Source: Centrapalus pauciflorus
Lineage: Eukaryota; Streptophyta; Magnoliopsida; Asterales; Asteraceae
Assembly: GCA_020465985.1 (NCBI GenBank)
Contig: JAANYP010006656.1
Coordinates: 310,001-374,000 of the forward strand
Length of the DNA stretch: 64,000 nucleotides
Direction: 5' to 3'
Position 1 is the first letter of the stretch. The number at the start of each line of letters is the position of its first letter. The notes under the pieces were generated by a model. It made no database searches, was not told where the DNA came from, and saw only the letters and a program-made list of their open reading frames with translations. Position numbers and translations under genes: made by a program. Positions 25,537 through 37,875 of this stretch are shown here, piece after piece.

Positions 25537-25896
25537 CTGTGTTTTAAAAAGCGCGCCTCAGGCTCGTTGAGGCTCAAAGCCCAGCGCAACACAAGCTGTT
25601 GAGAGCGCCTTCTCGTCATTTCATTAGATTTGGCCCAGAAAAGAAAAAAATTGTGTTCCTTCTTGATTTATTATTAAAGCAATTCAAATTTGTAATGAAG
25701 ATTGTGTGTATTTTCTGTATTTTGGTATTTTACATTTTCAGTTGTTAAAGTAATATTAATGTGCTATTATATATGAATTATGATACCAAAACAAGTGGGC
25801 CTCGCGTAAGTGATGCGCGCGCCTCATATTGCCCCTCACGCCTTGGGCCCTAGAACCTTTTTCGCAACGGTGCGCCTCACGCTTTTTAAAACCAAG
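25537..25896. mobile_element. hAT MITE in beta intron 5
   Basis: Same element and same insertion point as 20,554-20,928, here with a perfect 8 bp duplication GTTGATTT (25,529-25,536 and 25,897-25,904). Ends CTGTGTTTTAAAAAGCG and, reversed, CTTGGTTTTAAAAAGCGTG. The perfect flanks confirm the boundaries. Confidence 0.88.
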
Positions 25897-26500
25897 GTTG
25901 ATTTGTATTAAATGAAGTAAGATATTATTCATATATGTTAGTTAATTATATATTACACATCACTTGTTCACATACGGATGAGGTGGGTTCCCAGTTTTCA
26001 AACAAAATCATGAAAGATACCCGCATTATAAAAGCAGCCGCAATATGAAGCCCCTTTATGTCTTTATGATCAAGACGCTCATTACCAAGATACACATGAA
26101 CTGTACTCCTAGATAATCTACACATGCAGAAGACATAGTACCTTTTCTGATAAAGAAGCCAATCAACTTTGATCAAATGTGAAAAAGTTACAGAACTGGA
26201 AACATGATAAAGGATAAAAGAACCTAACAATCTAAAAAGACACCAATTATAGTTTTAAGTTATCCTACTATCAGTAAGCATAAACAAAATGCAACAAAAA
26301 TTGGATTCTCCACCATTAACTAACCATAGAATTCACTCTAATGATTAAAGATGATCTAAAAGAGATACATAGACTTGCAGCAAACTTACCCCATCAATAT
26401 CCCCAATCTGTAGTTTCCTTCAGGGTACAGATTCCCACATTTGGCCTTGCAGCAGGTCAACAGGAGAATTATTTATTGTCGTGTCATTTTGGAGGTGCTT

Positions 26501-26962
26501 CTGTTACAATTAGGGTTTTGTGAGGGATAGAAAAGCTAAAAATGATTTAAGCAAACAACTATAACCAACTTAATATGCATCATTCAAGAATAAGTTAATG
26601 GGTAAATTAACTATTAAAATCAAAAGGATATATATTTAAAAGTAGCCAAGGTAGGGGAATAAAATTATTGCCTTGTTAAAAAGGATATATAATCATTGTT
26701 TTTTTCCTTTTTTTTATATTGTTGTGATGGATAATATTTGACGACATATCATGACAAAAATTGTTTGTGATGGTTCATTATTGTGGATGCCTAATGAGTT
26801 TTAGTACCTAACATCAAGTTCTTGATTATAGTCACCAAATGCACATAAATTGGTAGTCATTAAACTTTATACCTAACATGAAGAATTAAGATGTCTTATA
26901 TAGTTGGATCAGCATATACATGTGTGTGTGTGTGTTCAACATCACAAGTATTAAGATTTAAC
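26501..26962 (-). repeat. Junction of alpha intron 7 with beta intron 4
   Basis: Up to about 26,686 the sequence is intron 4 near the E4 donor (TTGTTAAAAAGGAT). At that point it changes to intron 7 sequence (ATAATCATTG then a T-rich run, as at 24,298). The fusion removes alpha E8-E15 and beta E4. Confidence 0.75.
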
Positions 26963-29900
26963 CTTTAAACTCTGAGGCCCCCTCAGGGGTCACATAGTCC
27001 CACGTCTTCTCCTAAGCTTTTCTGATTTTAAGATTTGTTTCACCATCCAGGTTTGCAGTCTGAACCATAAATGCAGAAATTAATATGAATCAAATAAGTA
27101 GACATATTAAGCCTCAAGAGAGATGCATACACATATATGTATATTTCCAACAATTCGATGTAACTATAAAGAATAAGAAATGGACAAGCATATACAGAAA
27201 GAAACCTTTCTGTGAATTTCTCATACTTAACTCGCTTATATTGATTTGTCATTTGCGGTAGCAGTTTAGCACCTTTAAAAGAGGATACAAATGTGTAATT
27301 GTGTAGAACACATGTGAAAAGAGATGCAAACTCATATATGTATATTTCCAACAATTCGATTTAACTATAAAGAACAAGAAATGGACAAGCACATACAAAT
27401 GTCAACAACACATGTATAGAAGTGTTTAATTACCAACCGGATGCCTAAACTACTCTTCAATAATGATAATCTAGGGGAATCATATTCAACAAAATCAATA
27501 CCATCATGTGTAATTGGGTGGTGATGAAAATGGACAAACAGGAAACAGTAACCTGAAAAGCTTAAAAGTAGCAATATAAATGTACCTAAAGGTCAAGATA
27601 TGCAATTGGACATCTTTGACCCATTAGCAAGAGATTTGGCCATATGTATACATCTATATTTCCTAATCTCATAATGTATGCTATAACTTTGAAGTAGCAA
27701 ACTTGGACTAAAAACAGACCTCGGTATAACAAACACCATCAGGATTTGTAGTGGCAAGGAATAATAGATCTGGTGGAAAGAACCTGTCTTGCTTCACCTA
27801 CCATATGAATATTAGATTGAGACACTAATAAATAGTAGAAGACAATAATAATCTAGTGAGACATATCTATCGTGTAGTTGATTTGTATTATATGAAGTAA
27901 GATATTATTCATATATGTTAGTTAATTATATATTACACATCACTTGTTCACATACGGATGAGGTAAAGAACCTGTCTTGCTTCACCTACCATATGAATAT
28001 TAGATTGAGACACTAATAAATAGTAGAAGACAATAATAATCTAGTGAGACATATCTATCGTGTAGTTGATTTGTATTATATGAAGTAAGATATTATTCAT
28101 ATATGTTAGTTAATTATATATTACACATCACTTGTTCACATACGGATGAGGTGGGTTCCCAGTTTTCAAACAAAATCATGAAAGATAACCGCATTATAAA
28201 AGCAGCCGCAATATGAAGCCCCTTTATGTCTTTATGATCAAGACGCTCATTACCAAGATACACAGGAACTGTACTCCTAGATAATCTACACATGCAGAAG
28301 ACATAGTACCTTTTGTGATAAAAAAAGCCAATCAACTTTGATCAAATGTGAAAAAGTTACAGAACTGGAAACATGATAAAGGATAAAAGAACCTAACAAT
28401 CTATAAAGACACCAATTATAGTTTTAAGTTATCCTACTATCAGTAAGCATAAACAAAATGCAACAAAAATTGGATTCTCCACCATTAACTAACCATAGAA
28501 TTCACTCTAATGATTAAAAATGATCTAAAGAGATACAAAGACTTGCAGCAAACTTACCCTAAATATATCCCCAACCTGTAGTTTCCTCCAGGGTGCAGAT
28601 TCCCACATTTGGCCTTGCAGCAGGTCAACAGGAGAATTATTTATTGTCATGTCATTTTGGAGGCGCTTCTGCTACAATTAGGGTTTTGTGAGGGATAGAA
28701 AAGCTAAAAAAGATTTAAGCAAACAACTATAACCAACTTAATATGCATCATTCAAGAATAAGTTAATGGGTAAATTAACTATTAAAATCAAAAGGATATA
28801 TATTTAAAAGTAGCCAAGGTAAGGGAATAAAAGTATTGCCTTGCTAAAAAGGATGAAATAATGCTCACCCAATCTTCAAATGCCTCCTTGACAAGAGAGA
28901 CAAAAAGCACAATACTTAACGGAATTACGTTTGTAACAGGACTAACAGGACTGCATAAGAAAAGAACTATGTTAGGAGTCAACAAATAACAATTCAAAAG
29001 AGTCCACAATGCAAAATGCACTGAGCAATATGAACTACAGATTATTTTTAAAAATGCTTATATATTGCATCAATAATGAAAGAATTACCTTTTGAGAAGT
29101 ATAAGTACGGCTAGGCTTACCGGCTGAAGATAGGTAGAAATTTTCAGAAATGACTGATAATTTAGTTCACTATACATTATTCAGATTGCAAAAGGTTCTT
29201 ACAATTTAGCATGTATCCTCAAATTGGAGGCCTAATATGATTGTGATCGACATTCAGCTTGTGACAAGTTATGAAGCAGCAATACTGACAGTAATTTTGA
29301 TAAGAGAGCAAACACATACACACATAAAATAAATAAACCATAGAAGGGTTTGGCAATCTCTCTTGACTTTTTCTCCATATATCAACAAAATATCTCTATT
29401 GCTGGCTACTTTTATATTTTCAAGTCATGTTAAACCATATAGATCCGGTGCCCCATGATACTGACCGGTCATGGTAATGAACCCAAAGGATCCCAAACAA
29501 GACTGCAAGAGTTTCAAGGAATCTATTCTCAGAGACTGTATCTGATGAGGCGATTAGACAGCTGTATCAAAGGCAAAATGCCAGAAACGTTGAGGAACAT
29601 TAGAGGCGGCTAGTAAGGTAAGACAATGACATGACAAAAGGTAATTCTTTCATTATACATAAGATGCAAGGTTCAGAGAATCAATTAGCTTTGATGATGT
29701 CAAAATAGCGTAAACTCATAAAATAAATGGTAACCAAAACAACCCTGATTATATGTTTCGTAGAAGTGGATGAAATAAAAAGTTTGTTCTGTTTGTTATA
29801 TGACCTCTGCATGCCTCTTTATTCGATGTTTACAATGACAACATTTTATATTTCGGTGTGAAGACAGTAAACTAATATTTATGTCAGTCCCTTACTTACA

Positions 29901-30768
29901 GTGTGCCTACATTTTCAGCAACGTGGTTATATGTTACATAGTATTTCCCCAACCAATATATGTCCCTTTAGGCGGCAAGAAGGAGTAAAACAACAAACTT
30001 ATCATAAGAAGAATCATGGTAACCCACCATCTGAAAGCAAGGTTGCAACAAGATTCACGAATCTATGAATCTTAAAGTGAGTAGGAGGTCGACAAGATAT
30101 TCATACACCCAAGATACCCCACACAGCTACTATTCAATGCATATAGCATATTAGCATCCCAAGAAAATTGAGATCAACCATTTTTTTGAAGTTCATGTTC
30201 CCCAAGAACACCACCAAACGCTAATTAGTATAACAATACATCGTACTATCCTAAATCTGGCACAATCATTAATCGCAAAAACAAATTCCCTGGGACTGCT
30301 ACAACAAGAAACGATCTAATATCCATATGCCAGTTTTCCTGTCAATACTAGAAAAAATGGAAACTGCTAAATAGATGAAAGAAATGGGTTTATACCGATA
30401 TTAATAAGAAAGGTTTAAGAACTAGAAAGATACAGGCATTGAAAAGTGATCATGTTGATAATTTAGGAGCCAATATTTTCAAAAGAAATTACAACATAAA
30501 GTCAAGAAAACAGTTGACTCAAATTCATTGCGCTTTTGGGAAGAGAGATTTATTGGTTGCATCAATAATATAGACATACCAGGTAGTTGGCGATATAGTT
30601 GGCCTCGCGATCGTTACAGAAAACGGTGCGATGACCAGGCGCCTGAGGCTGAACGTGGCCAAGTTGAATGTTACGTGATGAAGGAACACTATCGATAACC
30701 GTATGTGAACCACCGGCGGCACCCCCACCGCCATGTCTTGTTCTAGATGTTCCTTTCCTTTCCGACAT
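26963..30768 (-). pseudogene. ALA3: Flippase pseudogene unit alpha (ALA3-like, E1, E4-E7)
   Basis: E1 30580-30768 opens MSERKGTSRTRHGGGG and contains IQLGHVQPQAPGHRTVFCND, close to the ALA3 N-terminus. E2 and E3 are missing: intron 1 is cut at about 29,832 relative to locus B. E4 28869-28950, E5 28558-28668, E6 27720-27797, E7 26963-27059. E7 carries an in-frame TAG at 27,012-27,014 where beta and gamma have TTG. E1 ends in phase 0 and E4 starts in phase 2, so a direct E1-E4 splice would be out of frame. Unit alpha holds the start codon and presumed promoter side of locus A, so any transcript of the locus probably begins here. Confidence 0.88.
27777..28152. repeat. 188 bp tandem duplication in alpha, E6/intron 5 boundary
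   Basis: The sequence starting AAAGAACCTGTCTTGC at 27,777 is repeated from 27,965 with a period of 188 bp. It duplicates the first 21 bases of E6 with its acceptor. Confidence 0.85.
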
Positions 30769-30820
30769 CAATTTCTCCGATCGAAAATGGTTGAATCAAC
30801 AAAACCTTTGGTGAAAAAAA
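29848..30820 (-). repeat. Near-identical 5' block shared with locus B (63,028-64,000)
   Basis: The two blocks align without any gap at an offset of 33,180. The only differences I noticed are single bases near 30,136, 30,166 and 30,169. It includes E1, its leader side and most of intron 1. Confidence 0.9.
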
Positions 30821-33800
30821 AAACTGATTTAAAAAAAGAATTGTATATCTCTTACGATGATGATGTTTCGCAGAATCTTTCAAGAAATCTAGTTGAATTC
30901 TTGTAGAAACCGAAAAACCCTTCACATATGATTTTGACTCCTGCCCCTATTTCGTCGTCTTCGTTACTGGGGAACAATAAACTCCGATAGATGCGTGAGA
31001 ATCAGGATGATTTTATAGGGAAATGTTAAAAGATTGTGATCGTAATCATATGGAGAACGGAGAAATCGCTAACGAGTAACGAGGTCACATAACGGCTATT
31101 TTATTTTTATTTTTTTTTTTCCTGCTTCTCACGCTTAAAATATAAAATGTTGTCACTAGTGCATGCGAAATTATAGAAAGTTTCGTGAGCAACCGGAAGC
31201 CAATTTAAAATATTATTTTTTTTCAACTAAACTTTTTATAATCATTTTATTATTATTTTTATTGTTATGTTTAGGGTCTTATCTAAAACAAATGTGTCAA
31301 CTTTTAGTGTTGTGTATTGTGTTTCGTACTTCCATATTGTTTTATCCATTCAGTTGGTGCAAAATTTTCGGTTTCATGCTCATGCTAAGATTCATCGTAC
31401 CACTTCTTAAGTTCAATTTTTGTATTGAAGATTTTTTTTAGCTTACTTTTCTCAAAATGTTTTATTTCAATTTTTATATATAATTATGTTTAAAAGTTTG
31501 GTTATCAATTAATTCTGCACACTGAACACTAGCAACTTATCGTTTTTTAAATTGAATACAACCCGATCTTCTGATTGATATGGAGAGTTAAGTGTGGACT
31601 TTTTTTGTGACATTGGCAGTATTATTTTTAGTTAAGCACTATTGTTAATGCAATGTTATGACCTGGTGTAAATCTTTCATTAAAAAAACTAGTTGGAGAT
31701 TGATTTAATTTGAATATGCACAATTTTAGTTACATTCCCAGAAAAGAATTTGAAGCATTCCAACATAGGCTAAAGATCTGCATCTTGGATTCATGTAAAA
31801 ACCATCAATGTCATTGTGAGAAGATAATGTAAGTGCATGTCAGGATCGAGTGGAAATGTGCTGAACTGAAGATGATTTTGTCTTGCTCTCGTGTCCTTTT
31901 GTTGGCAGATACCTCTCTATTAATTTAGGTATAAGATTCCTATGTAATCGCATGTAAGAATCCATATTTTGTTTCGTAACAATGTCCCTAATGGATGGTA
32001 CGCTTATGATTGACCTCGACCAACCTTATTATTAATGATTGTCTTGATTAACTTGATTTGGGACATCTTCAAACATATATATTGGTAGGGCAAGAAGTAA
32101 AATGTATCTAGTCACCGTCGATTTTTTACTAGACGGTGTTGATTAAACCCTTTGAAGTTATCTAAACTGTTCTCATTGTTTCAACTATATTTAAAAGTGA
32201 GTAAATTGTTAAAAAAGAATTTAAAGGCATGTTTAGTTAACCTATTTTCGTCGAAAACAAGGGCTTCTAGAAAACGCGTTTGGATCCACTGTTTTTCTTC
32301 GTTTTTTGTTCTAAACGACGAAATTTGTCCGCGCCTCACAACGGGGTTTAATGTCAAACAAAAAATATTAACATATATAAAAAAACATATTAACATACAT
32401 ATTTGATATTTGAAGCAAAATGTTACGTTATTTTTATGAAATATATTACAATTTTTGAAATTATGCTTTATAGACTTTGAATACAACGTTCGATTTCAAA
32501 ATTATTCATACAACCACCATCAAAACCCTTTTGAATATAACTTTCTCTTCTAACATTGAATCTTCCGCTTTGCTTCGCCAACTCCATAATTTCATCCAAA
32601 GGGAGTCCAACACTGGATTTTCTATGTGGGTAAAAATCAAAACCATCTTATTGTTTGATTTACTTTCAAACCACATAATAAATCATCATGGAAAAAATAA
32701 TTTAACACACAAGGCATGTATTATTTCTATTATTATTTCTATTTTTATTAAATAAATAATAATAATAATATTGCTAATTAAAATATGTGATTAATAATAT
32801 ACAATAGTGCAATGATAAAATCAAAATATATAGTGCAATGATAAAATCAAATTATATTATTTAATCTTACAAATATAAATGAAACGAAAGCTTCCTGCTA
32901 CTTTCAAATATTTGGGTGTAAAAGTAAACTATAGAAAAATTTTGTTGTATCACACATAATATTTGTATAATAAAATATATAAAGTTATATATGATAAGAC
33001 ATATCATTCAATGACATCAGTTATTTATATCATGGCAATCAACTTTTTCTGACTTTTTTATACTTACGACATGCTTCCTTCATGAATTGTGGGAACAAAA
33101 CAATTGTTCATTAGAAAAATGTTACTTAGTTAGTCAAGTATGTTGAAAAATATTAATAAAATATCAGTGACAATTAAAAAAAATAAGTAAATGAATAAAA
33201 ATCATCAAAATCTTCTGTTTTACTTGTTTTTTTTTTTTTACTTTTTCACATCTATAAAATTCTGTCGATTCGAAATTTGTTATCCGTCACAACTTCATTT
33301 AGTAATAATTATCAACGTCAATTTAAATTTAATATTTCCAGTAAATTATTAATAATAATAACGATAAAAATACATGTATAAAGTAACTTAACATTTTTTT
33401 TGTTTAAAATATCTAGTACAAATAAAAAAGTGATCATAATATAAAATAAAAATAGAAACGCAATTGCATAATTATTATTAAGCATCAAAAATATTTAAAC
33501 AATATCTATGAAAAGAATTACATATACTCATAAATCATGATCATCATATATCGACATAAATTCTTGTCTCACATTAAATGTTTTATGTACATACAATTGA
33601 TTTTGGAGTTTGGGTGAAACTAAAAAATTCATATAAACAATAATAAATATGCAATTGCATTTGAGGGAGTGTATAAAAAACATGACCATTATTATTCGAG
33701 TATAAAGTGTTTGTCAGCTAGCCATTAAATATCATTTTATCAAGTTTCAATATATAAAAAACATAAAATATAAACATCCTTCTATAATTTAAAATAAAAG

Positions 33801-33850
33801 AATTTCCTTAATGTTTTAAAATTATATATACTATTTATTTTTTAAATATA
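30821..33850. other. Upstream of locus A and AT-rich intergenic DNA
   Basis: 30,821-31,100 should hold the 5' UTR and promoter of unit alpha, read to the left; no clear TATA box was seen. The rest is AT-rich with short low-complexity frames. No conserved protein, RNA gene or element boundary was recognised. Confidence 0.45.
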
Positions 33851-33876
33851 CTAGTTATGATACCCGCACGTTGCGG
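33851..33876 (-). other. Helitron 3' terminus (hairpin plus CTAG)
   Basis: A 5 bp perfect stem, CCGCA with TGCGG, around the loop ACG, followed by GTATCATAA and CTAG. Confidence 0.7.
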
Positions 33877-35018
33877 CGATGTGCATCTTTATTTACTACA
33901 AGTGAGGGACTCAAGGGTGACAATTCGAGCTCATTGTAGCAAATGAGTCAAACGGATACACCACCAAAAGACAAAAATATAACAAAATGTTGAAAAAAAA
34001 TCAAAAAAATATTTGTTTTATACATCATTATTTAAAATTTTACATTAAAAAAACTATGTTCTAACTTAATTTTTTACCAACATGTCATTTTTGTCGTTCC
34101 GCCCGTTCGACCAATTGGGTCGAAATTGTCACCTCTGCAAGATGTTCATAAAGAATATGCGCATAATAAGAATGAGTAATTCCAAACATTGCAGTATGTA
34201 ATACAATTTCCATAAAGTGTACATTTTAATTACGGATAAAAGATTCAGTGCCCTTTAACAATAGGTTGTACATGCATGGAAAGTGAAAATCCATCATTTT
34301 ACGTCTTAAATACAAAGGGATGGTATGATACCAACTTCAGGATCTATGGAAGTTCAACCACATATAAAGTAAGTAAGCATTATCCATGGTCTGAGTTTTT
34401 ATAGTTCAAGAGATCCATTCAAATCATTAAAAAGAATATCCAAACTATAAATTTCAAATCAGATAAACCTGAACTTACTTGATATTAATGCGGCCATTGA
34501 AATTATATGTCATTACATTACATTACACAATTTTCTTAGCTGTGTTGTAATCAATCATTGCAACAAGCTTATCTTACAAAATAGTATTCATAAATCCATG
34601 GCAACGAGAGAGTACCTATCGTCAATCTCTCAACATCAAAGAACTTCCATTTATCAATCACGATGTCTTTCATCATCTGCGACACTGTAAAACCAAAGAA
34701 AATGCAACACCATCATGGACCTATTTATGACATCGATTTATTTAAACTAAAGAATGAACATTCATAACATCTCTAAAACCAAACAAAATGCAAGACCAAA
34801 CGAATGTCAACATTAGCCGGCCATTACAAGGTACCAATTAAAGACAAAATATTACACTAAAGTGAGAAACAACATCAAAAGGCCTAACTTTTAGGCAAGT
34901 AGGTTTCAAAAATCAAAACAAAACTTTGGCTGCAACCCAATATAATCCAGCCATAAAGTACCCTATACAACAATCCAAATGAACTTCACTTCGACATCAA
35001 AACATGTCAAACGTATAT
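33877..35018. other. Helitron interior, no gene recognised
   Basis: AT-rich sequence with no protein homology that I could recognise in any frame. Confidence 0.4.
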
Positions 35019-35556
35019 CCCTATACATAAATAATAATAAAGATGTGCAATAAATAAAATTGGACCATAAAGTAACGTCCTGAAAACTATAAAATGTAAA
35101 ATACCAAATAATTTGAACAAGAAGAATGTTCCACGAAATAGTGAACTCTCCGGTGGCCAAGGCGTCGAGACTAAGTCTCAAGGTCATACCTCACCAAGAC
35201 TTCCCCCTAAACTAAGTTGAGGGGTCCCATTAGTTGCAAGACTCGGAGTCTAACAGCCCTCCTTCCCCCCTCATAGCTGCTGATCTATCCTTCTGTTCAC
35301 CTCCATTCCACACCGAGATTTATCTACGGGTCAACTCCTGGACAGGCACACAATCACAGCACATACATAAATATAACACATGTAATACACACAAGTTCAT
35401 GTCCCTTTATAATTTAAAACACAAACAGAAATCCCATTCATTGCTGCTGAACTTTCTGTTGTTTCTGTCCCTCAATTCCTACACATTCAAAAGCATCAAC
35501 AATACACGTAGTATATACATATTTTATAATTTTCTAAGCTAAACGGTCCTCTACAC
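35019..35556. repeat. Direct repeat, copy 1 (about 540 bp)
   Basis: Matches 35,643-36,083 plus 37,762-37,875. Shared words include CATAAATAATAATAAAGATG, CTCACCAAGACTTCCCCCTA and CTGCTGATCTATCCTTCT. The function is unknown; no clear frame is shared by the two copies. Confidence 0.85.
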
Positions 35557-35642
35557 ATGGCTGCTGGTTTTGTTCTGCCCCCCTTTGATTCAATACTCAA
35601 CATCAACAATCAATTCAATTTCAAAATCTGCCAAACTCATAG

Positions 35643-37875
35643 CCTTATACATAAATAATAATAAAGATGTGCAATAACAAAATTGGACAATAAAGTAACG
35701 TTCCCAACACTATTAATATGTAAAATACCAACTTTTTTGAATAACAAGAATGTCCCACGAAACAGTGAACTCTCCAGTGGCCAAGTCATCAAGACTATGT
35801 CTCGGGGTCGTACGGTCATACCTCACCAAGACTTCCCCCTAAACTAAGTTGAGGAGTCCCATTAGTTGCAAGGCTCGGAGTCTAACAACCCTAATTCCCC
35901 CTTGTAGCTGCTGATCTATCCTTCTACTCGCCTCCATTCCACCTCGAGATTTAATCTCGGGTCAACTCCTTGACAGGCACACAGCCACAGCAGATATAAA
36001 TCAAACACACTTAATACACACAAGTTCATGTCCCTTTATAATTTAAAACACAACCAGAAATCCCATTCATTGATGTTGAACTTTGATATGACATCTTTTA
36101 TATATATTTTTCGTATCATTTTGCCTTACATTCTGGCGGTTTTTGCTTCGATTTATATAGAAATGGTACTGATTTGCTTCATATTTTATATTTCGTAGGT
36201 TTGAAGCCGCCATGTTGCCAAAAGGATGGAAAATGAAGTGAAAACGACGAATCTACGGGCTTAGCCGATCTCCTATGTAGCCACATTGCATTTTGCTGAA
36301 ATATGACACGTCATGACCACGACCTGGGATCATGATCACGACATCTTGCCGTGACCACGACACGACAGATATATAAAAAGTGAGCAACGATCAATTTAAG
36401 GCAATCTTCGTTTTTATTTTAGTATAGCCGCCTTTTTCACACATTTTAAGGTGCGACTAGTAGGTGTAAGTAGGGTTTTCGATTTTCAAGCATAGTTAGG
36501 GTTAGATTAGCTCAAGCATTCGGTTTTCCTTGGTGATTCAAGCATTCGGTTACGATTTATTCTCCTATTTCATCATCTTTAGCTAAGGTTTTGGTACAAT
36601 CTTTCCTTAAACTTTCTGTAATGGTTTTGTTTAGTTTAGATTTCGTTTATTTTATTGTTATTAGCATGATTAGTGTTATTTTAAATAACACTCACTTGGA
36701 TTTTGTTTCTTGATGGATATATGAAAAGAGTTTGATGTTTTAGTTGGAAAAGTGTATGTCTCAGTTGTGTATGATTTAATTGATGCGTTGGAATTAATAA
36801 AATCGGTGTTAAGTTTGATTTTCTAGCATTATTGTGATCATGAGAATTGAATTTAAATGCTAATTTTTACAAACTTTCTCAAATTTGTGTGATTTGTTAG
36901 TTTGTTGCCATTTCTAGCATTATTGTGATTATGATATGGTAACTAGTTGATAAATTGTGAAGTTATTGCATGAAATTGATCCTTAGCATTATTGTGATCA
37001 TAGGGTTAATTTGATCTTTAAGTTCCATGAATATGATATGTGTTTGTTCGATTAAAATGAATGTTTGAAACCGATTCCGAGCGCTTGACGTGTAGAAAGT
37101 TTTGGTTTTAAAAGCTAGTTTTAGTTGGTTGATTCTTTCGTAAAATGCATGTCGTTTTCGCTAGTTTTATGGAGTTGGGGAATACTGTAGAACTCAATAC
37201 TTGATTCCTAAAATTAGTGGGATGTGTTCTTTAATTGTCTTGTACGCACTTGATTGAAATACATTTGTGCTTTAAATGGTAAAACGGTTGGATTTAGTTC
37301 TAGCTTGTTTTCTGTTTCAACTAAAACATCCTGAGTGTTTATTCACTTAATTCCTTTTCATAAATCCTAAAGAACAATTTCAAGTGGGTGTTGCTTTTAT
37401 TATTTGATCTTTATTTTAGTTATTTGCTTTTGATAGTTTAGACCATCATAGTCTATCTTTATCTCTCATTTTAGTTTAAGTATCTTAGTTTAATTTCGAC
37501 CTTAGGTGCATTCATGCATTTCGTAGTTTAGCTTAGTTTAGTTTGTAGGTAATCCATCATTTTACCCTTTTAAGTGGCTAGATATTAGTGATAATCCTAG
37601 TACCGGTATCTCGATCCTTAGTGCCGTTCCCTGAGTTCGATAATCCCCGAGGTCAGCTTCAAGCTGTACTATCTACGACTGGTACACTGCCAGTGATATT
37701 TGGTATAACTTAGGCTTTCTTCATTCTTTTGATTTTAATAGCCAAATCCGCGTAAAGATCAAACTTTTTGTTGTTTCTGTTACTCAATTCCTACTCATTC
37801 AGCAACAACAATAAATGTAATATATACATGTTTAAATGATAATATTCTAAGCTAAATAGTCCGCTAAATCTCTAC
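35643..37875. repeat. Direct repeat, copy 2, split by an insertion
   Basis: Homologous to 35,019-35,556. It is interrupted at 36,083 by a 1,678 bp insertion and resumes at 37,762 with TTTTTGTTGTTTCTG, after which similarity fades near 37,875. Confidence 0.85.
36084..37761. mobile_element. Solo-LTR-like insertion with 5 bp target duplication
   Basis: Starts TGATATGACATC, ends AAAGATCA, and is flanked by AACTT on both sides (36,079-36,083 and 37,762-37,766). The undisturbed copy 1 of the host repeat gives the empty site GAACTTTCTGTTG. It has no coding capacity. A TATA-like word (GATATATAAAAAG) is at about 36,368-36,380. TG...CA ends, the 5 bp duplication and a size of 1.7 kb fit a Gypsy-type solo LTR. 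The word TAGCATTATTGTGAT occurs three times (about 36,824, 36,914 and 36,986). Confidence 0.75.

Noticed and set aside
34963..35542. Open frames in the direct repeats
   Set aside because: Not preserved between the two copies, so not under coding constraint.
36301..36372. CACGAC-type short repeats, considered as a regulatory or CRISPR-like array
   Set aside because: Too few and too irregular; they belong to the solo-LTR-like insertion. No CRISPR array exists in the window.
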